Source of the DNA: Elgaria multicarinata webbii
Lineage: Eukaryota > Chordata > Lepidosauria > Squamata > Anguidae
Length of the DNA: 64,000 nt
Direction: 5' to 3'
Assembly: GCF_023053635.1 (NCBI RefSeq)
Contig: NC_086192.1
Span: forward strand, 16,344,001 to 16,408,000
Below are positions 50,201-60,190 of this stretch, piece by piece. The position numbers and the translations under genes were made by a program. The notes beneath the pieces were generated by a model that was not told where the DNA came from, searched no databases, and saw only the letters and a list, made by a program, of their open reading frames with translations. Every line of letters starts with the position of its first letter. Within the stretch, counting starts at the first letter, position 1.

Positions 50201-53200
50201 CAATCAAAGCTCTTCCTACGGCGAGGACCGCCTCCCCAGGGGTGTGAGCCCCCGCGACCCGAGCTCTGCTCCGCGGCCTCTCACCTCCAGGGACGTGGCC
50301 GACTTGCTCATTACGGGCTCCGAGGTGAGCGGAGGCGTCACGGTGGTGAGCGACTGTTTCGTGCTGCTCTTTGCTTTGGGAAGGGAGGGCTGGCCGGCGG
50401 GCTGGGCCGGCTGAGTGGTGCTGCCTGCTGGGGGTGGGGAGGGGGAGGAAAAGCAGAAAGACTGAGACGCTCCGCAGACACCCTCAGACACCCTCGGAGC
50501 ACAGAAGCCGAGTCGGCTGCCTGAGCCGGGGTTGACACAGGGCCATCTCCCACACCCCTCTGCTCTGGTGGCTTTCGTGGGCTCTAGCAGGAGTGGCGAG
50601 GGGGGAGGGGGAGGAAAAGCCATGGGCCAGATAGGAAAGGATCCCGTGGCCCACAGGCATGCCCGACACTGCAAAATCCGGTTCCACACTGGGCATTTGC
50701 AATTGAAGGTTCTGCAATTTGCACGAATTATGGCCGAATTTGTACATGTTTGGCTGCAATTTGCGCACATTGCAGAACACGCAACCCCACCTCCCCCAAA
50801 GGCACAAAATTCCTGGAAAACCCACAAACTGGCCCCACGCCTTGCAGATTGGGCCGGTCACCTCAGCAAGAGCTGACTCAAAGTCCAGGGAAGCTGAGCC
50901 AAGCGAAATTCGTCAATTTCTCGCATCCGCAGGCGGCAGTGCCCCCCCCAGGTGTAAGTGAAGAGGGGCTGCGTTCTGCCCCCCCCCCGAGCGGACCAGC
51001 AAAATTCTGCTCCGTTCCCCCCCCGCCGCCCGCCCCGCCTGAGCCTTTGGGGCCTCTGTCCTCCCCCTTTGCTCCCCCGTGGCCTCTACCCAAGCACCCC
51101 AGAGCATGAAGGGTTGCTCCCATCCCACCCACCGCCTGCACGCAAACCCCCCCCCCCCCGATATTTTCCTCCAAGGGAATGCACACACGCCCCACCGCCA
51201 CCCCAACTTAAGCTTTTTCTTTTTAAAGCCTCATAGAATCATAGAATCATAGAACAGCAGAGTTGGAAGGGGCCTACAAGGCCATCGAGTCCAACCCCCT
51301 GTTCAAGGCAGGAATCCGCCCTAAAGCTTCCCTGACAGAGGGCTGTCCAGCTGCCTCCCCCATTGCTTCTCTGGCCCAAAATCTAGGCAGATTCCCTGCC
51401 CTCCCAGCCCCCGCCCCCGCCCAGTTGATGGCCCTCCTGAGACCACTTCAGCCAGGTTTTTTCTGGGATCCCCTCCGTGGCACGGCGTTCGCTCAGTCCG
51501 CAGACCACCTCGGCTACAGATCCCTCTCCCCTCCCCTGTTGAAATAGCCCCCCTCGCTCGGCCTGTCCGTGCTGAAAAGCAAAAAACCCCACATGTACAC
51601 ACAACCCCCCCTGCCCCCCTGCCCCCCCCCCCCGCCAGCACTCCAGGCCCTTTCTCCCACCCCCACGAGCCCAGCGCCCCACCTCTTGGGAGGTCGGCTC
51701 TTTTGTGGTCCAGGCGGCCAGTGGACCTCTTGTCGGCCATTTCCGTGGGCTTCTTCACGCCTTCTGTGCTTTTCTTCACCAGAGACCCTTGAAGAAGAGA
51801 AATAAAAGCAGTTTTCACAACGGGCAGCACCCAACGCATTTGATGGATCTGCACCAGAGCCTCTGAACAGGGGCGCCTGGGGCGCCTTCGCATTGAAAGG
51901 GCCGGCTCCTGCCCTCATGCGCGCCAAGGCCGGCTTCCCTGTGTGTAGACCAGCTCTGGAACTGGAGATTGCTACAGCTGTTAGTGTGCGTGTCCCCCGC
52001 CCTGTAATTATGACGATTTATTTACACTGCCTCATCCATGCACACGGCGCTTCGCCAGAGAACAGGCCTCAGCCCCACGGAGCTTACAATCAAAAACTCG
52101 ATGCAGCGGAAACTACAGTAGAAGGGAAGGGAGACAGAGGCAGGGGAAAGGGGGGGTGCATTTATTTCTGAGAAGGCGCAACCGTGGGCCGTAGACAGGC
52201 CTACTCAGAAGTAGGTCCCATTGACAGTAAAAGTAGTGGCCGGGAACCAATGTGAGTTGTTAAGAAAAAGGGACTTTTTGTGAAGGGCTTTGGAAGAAGA
52301 AAGAGGGGAGCAGAATTCATCCTGCAGCGGGAGGGGATCTGCCACCCTCGGTTTAAGCTTCCTGCAAGGAGAGAGGAGCGCCAGGGCTGGCACCAGCACT
52401 CGACACCCTGGGCAGCTGCTGGGGGCCAGGGCAGAGGAGGCCACGCAAAGGGCACGAGGCGGTGCCCAGGGCCGTTCCAGACCCCGTACCGAGTTTCTTC
52501 AGGGGCCCCTCGACGTCAAGGGCTGACGCAGGGAAGAGCTTGCCAGGGGGCAGGAGGCCTTCCTTCTGGAACCTCTCTTCCAGCTTCCTCAGGTGGTACG
52601 CCATCTTCTTCTCCAACATGGCTTGTTTCTAAGGGATCAAAGAGGCAGGGCCTCAGCAGTGCTGGGCCCTTGGTGAGGCCTCCTCCCCACCTTCTCAGCG
52701 CCACGCTCACCAGCTGCTATCCCTCCTCCTCCTCCTCCTCCTCACAGCTCCCACTTCCTTGCCTGATGGGCAAAGAGCCGAGAAGCCAGGAGGCCGTGGC
52801 ATCCCCTGCTGCTGCTCCTCCTCCTCCTCCCCACTGCCACGTGGGCCGAGGAAGGGGCAGGCGACCAAGCAGGTGGCCGCGGGGAAGAGGAGGAGGAGGA
52901 GGAGGAGCAACTCCCAACACCCCTGCTCCTGGGGGACGGGCCCTCGGCAGGGGCACAGCCATGCTGACCCGTGACATCGACCCTGAGGAGGAGGCGCTTG
53001 AAGAGCAGCTCCCGACCGTGGCCCCCAGGTAGGGCCACGGTGGGGAACAGCACGCGGAGCGGCCCCTGGGCTACCCCGGTGGCACCGCAAGGGCGCTGAG
53101 CTGGACGTGGCTGCTTTGGAGCTCCCGCCAGGAGGAGCCACGGCGAGCGGCCATCTTGCGCTGGCGCCCGGGGGCCACCCCGCCATTCCGAAGGCGCCGC

Positions 53201-56200
53201 GGCCTCCCCCGCGGCCTCCCCGCTCACCCTTTTCAGCTTGTCTTCCTTGCTCTTCTGCCGCTGCTCTTCGACCCTCGCTTCCCGTTTCACGTCATGGCCA
53301 ATCTTCATCAGGAGCATCATCTCCTTCTTCCGCCATTCCTGGGAACAAACGGTTTGTCAGTGGAGGGGGGCCTGGTCGGGCCGGGGGGGGGGAGACCGCG
53401 TGTGCAGCAGGAAGACCGTCTGGGTCGGAACCGGCTCCTCAAAAGGAGGCAGAGTGCTGCCTTTGCTCCCCACAGAAAACCCCGTGGGGCCACCAAAAGC
53501 CCAGGCGTCTAGGGGAGGGCTGTCTGTTGCTGGCATATCTAGGTCTTCTTTGACGCCACGGAGTTCCATGTGGCAGGTGTTTGCGAGCCGAGTTGCCAAC
53601 TTTCCCCCCGAAGTCCAGGAACTGTTTTGTGCATTCCCCCCCCCCACGCTCCCACAATTTGAGCAAATCTCTGAGCCGTTTGCACAGATCTCTGAGCAAT
53701 TTGCACACATTGCATTGGAATTCGAGCAAATTGCTCCGAATTTTGTCCAAATTGCAGGAACTGTGAAAAAATAACATGCAGAATGCCTGGAAAAGCCACA
53801 CGTGGGCCTGACTCGCTGCCGATTGAGTTGGGCACCTCAGCAGGAAGCAAACCAGATTCCAGGGGGCTGAACCCAGGAAACCCCGTCAAACGCACACTCC
53901 CCGACGGATCTCTTTGATAGCCCTAATCTATGGCAACCTCCTTTCAAGGCCCAGATGCCAAACCTCAAGCCCACAGGCCACACCCGGCATGCCTGGGGTC
54001 TCGAACTGACCCTCCGGATTGCCTCGATGGGCCCACCTTTTGCTCCTCCCCTTCCTCCACTCTTCCTCCGATGTCCACCATTGCTGGGAGCCCCTGTGTT
54101 TGCTCTGTCAGCTCTGCAGCACAAAGTGTGCTGGACAGACTCTCTTGAAACTCTACTCTGTACCTGCATTGTATATGCAAGAATATTTGTGAGTAAAATA
54201 GAGAAGGGTGTGGTCTCCCTTCTTGTTCTAAGATAGCCTGCATGCATGTGGGACTGGTAAACGCTCGTTCTAATTTGCCTTTTGTTTTTTCTCTGCTAAG
54301 TGCCTTTCTGATAGGAGGTAACATGACTAAATAACCCTAGCAGGGACTACAACTCCCAACATCCCCCAGGCAGCTGGGGCATCAGGTAGGAGAAGACCGT
54401 ATTAAATCAATAATAGAACCCGCTGCAGCAATTCGTTGTCGTAATCAACTGCAGAAATAACATTTTCAATTGCAGAAATTCCACATCTCTGGGATCTCCG
54501 AGCGCCCTGACTCCGGCTGCCCTTACCTCTTCCATTTTCTTCCGGAGGAGGAGTTGCTTCCGTTTCTCCACCCCCTGCTTCTTTTTGTCGTCCTGATCAT
54601 AGGTGAGGAGGCGGTTCTCCTCAGCCAGGTGTTCGAGTTTTGCCAGCTCCTGGTTAATCAACTCTAAATACCTGCATTATTGGTTGGTTTGGAAAGACAA
54701 GAAAAGGGCGTCAAAGAGACGACCGCTCGCTCTGCTGGGTCTCCAGACCCGCTTTTCTCTTCTCTTGGGTTCCAGGCGGATGGCCCTGCTCGGTGGCTTG
54801 TTATGAAGAGCAGCATATAAAGCTAATAAATAAATCCGTCGATATGTGAATAAATCATAAATCTCTTGCACCGCGCAGCTGGAATCCTCTGCAAAGGATT
54901 TGGGGCGCACAGCCCTCAGACCAAGCCAACGCAGGGACGAGCCACCAGGCAAGATGGTTCATTGCTTATGCTTGCATGCCGCCCTTTCTCCACAGAGCAG
55001 CGTGCAGAGTGCTTCCCTGGCCCCTTTTGCCGACTTCACAGGATAGGCTGAAGAGACCGGCGTCGGTTCACCAGTGAAATCCACGGCTGAGAGGGGATTT
55101 GAACCCCGCTCTGCCCTGGACCTCGCCTGATGCGCAAACCACTACACCACACTGCCTCTGAAGTTAAGGCCCTGAATGGTCTCTCCAGCATTTCCGCAGC
55201 GATCCAAACCCTCTCCTTGTTCCGACGCCCCCTTGGCAGCAGACCGAGGGCCCGGCTGGCACATCGCTCCCACTCGTTTCTGCTCAGGGGTGGGTGGGTG
55301 GGTGGGTGGGAGGGGCGAGGGGCCTTCTGGCCGGGGATGGGCCTCCTGGCCAACTTGGCACACTGACCCCAACGGGAACGCCCCTTACGCTTTGGGCACC
55401 GGCGGCCACCCCCCGACCCCCGGTACCTGTTCCTCATCACGTTCTCTTGCTCCGGTATCGTGGGCCTTTCTTCCTTCAGCAGCCAGTCCCGATACTTCGA
55501 GGTGTCTGCTCCCTCGGGAAGGCGCTGGTGGTCTTGGAGCTTCGTGACTTGTTTTTCCAGCAGTTTCTGCAAAAACCCGAGGGTCAGGGGCTTGGGCTGC
55601 CGTCGCTTGGAGGCTCTCATGATCCCGTCCGGTGGGAGCCGTGGCCCAGTAAGCACAGTGGTGTGGTGCTGCTTCAGGGGCTAAAACATCCTCCCCCGAA
55701 CCTGCTCTCCCCCAGACATGTTGGACTACAACTCCCATCCCTGCTGGCTGGGAGCTGTAGTCCAACATAGCTACCAGGTTGAGCAAGGCTGCCTCAATCC
55801 AAGGCACCGGGGGAGGGGGGAGCAAACCTGCCAGTTGCAGCATTTACCTGTTCTCTGATGTAGTGCTTCTCAAACTCCAGCTTGAGCGAAGTCAGGTACT
55901 GCCTGTATTCGTTGAATTCCTTCAGCGTGCACACCACCTGGGCGACAAAAGGCCAGACACCCGCACGGCGTGCTGAGACGCCACAAACCAGACTGGTTCC
56001 GGGGCCCAACGTCCCAGGTATGGCCCAGCCCTAAATACGTTCTCCCAGAAGCGAGCCCCATTGAGTTCAATGGGATGCACCCCCTGGTTAGGGCAGCAGC
56101 CTTATTTCCTATATGATGTCAAATACTCCTTCCCTGCTCCGGGACAGTCCTGACTACCAGCAGCCCACCGTGGCGTTGCAATAGCTATGCTCTGCACGTA

Positions 56201-57574
56201 AATAAACAGATGCAGGAGATGGAGGAAGTTCATCCAAATCCTTGCAGAGCAAAGACCGAAGAGGGCTGATGGCCCATCAAGGCCCTTTTCCACCTCCCTT
56301 GGGGCCCACGCTGGCCAAAAGCACCCGGCAGATCCCTGTGTCTGTCTCTGTCGCCAAATCCAGAATTGCCGACAACCCTTTTCTCTCCCAGACTCACACT
56401 AACTTAAATGCCACCTTTCAAAGTCTACCAAGAGGGAAACTTCCTCAAGTCATTGACAACCCCAGGAAACTATAATCCACTCTGTTCTGTGTCCGATCAC
56501 CCAGAGAACGCGGCAGAAGCAGGCAGTGGGGTTTATTACAAGTAGATACTTGGCTCAGCAATACTACAAATGAGAAGGATCTTGGAATGGTTGTAGATCG
56601 CAAGCTGAATGGGAGCCAACAGTGCGATAGGGCTGCAAGAAAGGCCAATGCTATTTTGGGCTGCATTAATAGAAGTATAGCTTCCAAATCGCATGAGGTC
56701 CTGGTTCCTCTCTATTTGGCCCTGGTTAGGCCTCATCTAGAGTATTACATCCAGTTCTGGGCTCCACGATTCAAGAAGGATGCAGACAAGCTGGAGCGTG
56801 TTCAGAAGAGGGCAACCAGGATGATCAGAGGTCTAGAAACAAAGCCCTATGAAGAGAGACTGAAAGAACTGGGCATGTTTAGCCCGGAGAAGAGAAGACT
56901 GAGGGGAGACATGAGAGCACTCTTCAAATACTTAAAAGGTTGTCACACAGAGGAGGGCCAGGATCTCTTCTCAATCCTCCCAGAGTGCAGGACACGGAAT
57001 AACGGGCTCAAGTTACAGGAAGCCAGATTCCGGCTGGACATCAGGAAAAACTTCCTGGCTGTTAGAGCAGTACGACAATGGAACCAGTGACCTAGGGAGG
57101 TTGTGGGCTCTCCCACACTAGAGGCCTTCCAGAGGCAGCTGGACAACCCTCTGTCAGGGATGCTTTAGGGTGGATTCCTGCATTGAGCAGGGGGTTGGAC
57201 TCGATGGCCTTGTAGGCCCCTTCCAACTCTGCTATTCTATGATCCCCGTAGCCATGATGCTGCTGTGATTTAAGTGAGCATAAAATACCCAGATCATCTT
57301 TTTTTCTTACCAGGGTTGGCAAACTTTCTAACAGATCAAGATTGTGGAAGTAAAGCATAGCAGTGGGGTGGTGAATTCTGCTCCAGGTTTCAGTCCAAAC
57401 CTGTCAGAACTCTAAGAGAGCTCTCTAGGTACCTTGGACAGCTCCACCCCTGTTAGTATTATTCAGTGGAATTTTAGAATGTTTTAAGGATGTTTTAGGT
57501 TTTAATCAGTTTTTATGTGTTTTATATTTGCTGTTGTTTCCCTCCTCGATCCAAGTGGGGAGGCAGGTAAGAAA

Positions 57575-57635
<61 letters not shown>

Positions 57636-60149
57636 TGAGAGCTCCTTTAGAGTTTTGACAGTTTCTTGCCAGTTCTGACTGAAACTCAAAGCTCCTCATC
57701 TTGGAAAGGTCCTTTAGGGTTCCGACAGGTTCCAACTGGAACCCGGAGCAGATTCTCTGCCCCTCTGACATTGAAGCCGCCAGCTGCCACTGAAGCAGGA
57801 CATGGTGGTTTCCCAGGGGGCAGGAAGGAGAGAAATGCCAGCCGCGTGGTTACAGTGGAAGTAAAGCACACACCTACCTAAAGCCCCTTCTTTCCCAGTT
57901 GCTGGCATGTACTGAATTCGAACTTAAAGCTGGAGCATAATATCATCTGTATTTCAGTGCATCGGCTAGAAAAACACAGACGTCCGGCGCGGTGTGCAAG
58001 TTCTATCTGTGGCCTTGTGCCTGCAGTGGGTTGTTCACACATGCTCACTGTCACCTGGCATTGCAACAATCACGCATGTATGAAGTAGCCTAACTTAAAA
58101 GGTTGTCACACAGAGGAGGGCCAGGATCTCTTCTCGATCTTCCCCAAGTGCAGGACACGGAATAACGGGCTCAAGTTAAAGGAAGCCAGATTCCAGCTGG
58201 ACATCAGGAAAAACTTCCTGACTGTTAGAGCAGTACGACAATGGAACCAGTGACCTAGGGAGGTGGTGGGCTCTCCCACACTAGAGGCCTTCAAGAGGCA
58301 GCTGGACAACCCTCTGTCAGGGACGCTTTAGGGTGGATTCCTGCATTGAGCAGGGGGTTGGACGCGATGGCCCTACCAACTCTGCTATTTTATGATTCTA
58401 TGATTCTAGCCCAGGTTTAGTCTTGAATTACCATCAAAAGGCCAATTCCGCTGTTTACCAAACCTTTTTTTAGATTGTGGTAGGATTTCTCGCCTTTGAC
58501 GTGTTTGCTGGCTGGATTGCTTCGATGGACTGGGCTGGAGGGGTGGAAAGACCTGAAAGAAGCGGACCTACTTTGTTTTTGTCGGTGATGTGGCCGTCCT
58601 TCCTCAGTTTCCGCAGATTGTCTTTACGCTTGTAGTAGGCGCGTAAGTGCGGGTCGTGGAGGCTTTTATATTTGGGCGCCATAATTTTGCAATACGGGTC
58701 GTTCAGGTCAAAAGTGGCCGTCGGTTGGTAAAGCTGAGAAACACAGAGGCATTGAGCAGTTCAAAGGGCCAGTTTGCATCTCCCCGGACCCCGCCGGGCG
58801 TCTTATTTTGGAGGATCACAGCTCCGGGACCCATGCAGGGAATTAAAACCCGGGGTATTGTGTTATCTTGGAAACCTCTGGCTCATTGCATAGATTCCAC
58901 CCTTCAAAGCAGCTCAGAAATAGATAAATTAGATGAAGCCAGATACAGACAAGGACAAGGAACAGCTGATTTTTAGGAAGAAAAACAGCCTCAGGAGAGG
59001 GGAAACCGAGAGCGAGAAGGGCCCTCTCCACGTCTACTTCTAAATTTCCTCCTTGTCTACGAACTGCTTTGCGGGTTAACATGTAGCTACAGAGAGTCCC
59101 TTCTTGGACAGTCATGCTTTATTCCAGGGGTGGGGAACATGTGGGCTCCAGATGCTGTTGGACTTCAACTCCCATCAACCCTAGCGAGTAGTCAGGGAAG
59201 ATGGGACTTGTGGTCTAACCATTTCCAGAAGGCCACATGCTCTACACCCCTGTTTTAGTCTAATGTGTTTGTTGAACGCCAGATCGGTGATGTACGAAAG
59301 CCAAGTTTGAAGAGGATTTGGGGGGAGTGGGGGGCTTCGGCGTTCTCTGTTTTCACCTTTTCACCCAAATTCGTCGTGTAGAACATGGTGTTGGAGCCAG
59401 GCAGGAAAGGGATCTTGGTGAAGAGCGGCATGTCCAGGATCTGGTTAGGTCCCACGGTCGGCATCTGTTTCTTGGCTCCCATCTAGAAGAAACAAAAGAC
59501 CCACGAACAGAGGCGTAAACATGGAGATGTTAGGAGAAGGTTCCTATTTTCAGGTTATGCGGCTTGCCATGTATTTATACCCACCCACCCACCCTCCTGT
59601 TTGGAACGCCAAAACAGGGTATCTGGGGAGCTGCCTTTGGAGGTGGTTGGGAGGCTGCCGTCCGTGCGGAATACGGCTGCCATTATTTGAAGTGGTAGTT
59701 CTACTATTAACCCTCAAGCTCCCCAACTTTAAGAGCTGTTCTTTCACGAGCCCTGTTTGAAGTGCTGCTGCTCACAGCCCTCCAGAGTTTGGGAGGTCCC
59801 TGGAGCCTCCTTTCCCCCAGCAACATGCCAGCGGCCTTCCTCCAAGGGCCTCATCTTCCTGATGTCCACTAGAGGTGAGCCTGATGTCCACTCGAGAGAC
59901 AGTTGTCTTGGCAGGGGAACCCCCATAGAATCCCCACACATATTAGGAAGCCATGCCTGTCTTTCAGGGTTCCTGGCCACTGGCTATGCTGGCAGGGGCT
60001 TCTGGGAACTGACGTCCAAAACACCTGGAGATCTGACCCATTTGAAGCATCAGGCAAAACCTGTTTTCTTCTCCAGGCACATGAAGTACCGTTTCTGAAG
60101 GTCTTAATTTCTAGCCTGTTCTAGTGCATTTCTTCCCCCCCCCCCCCCG

Positions 60150-60190
<41 letters not shown>

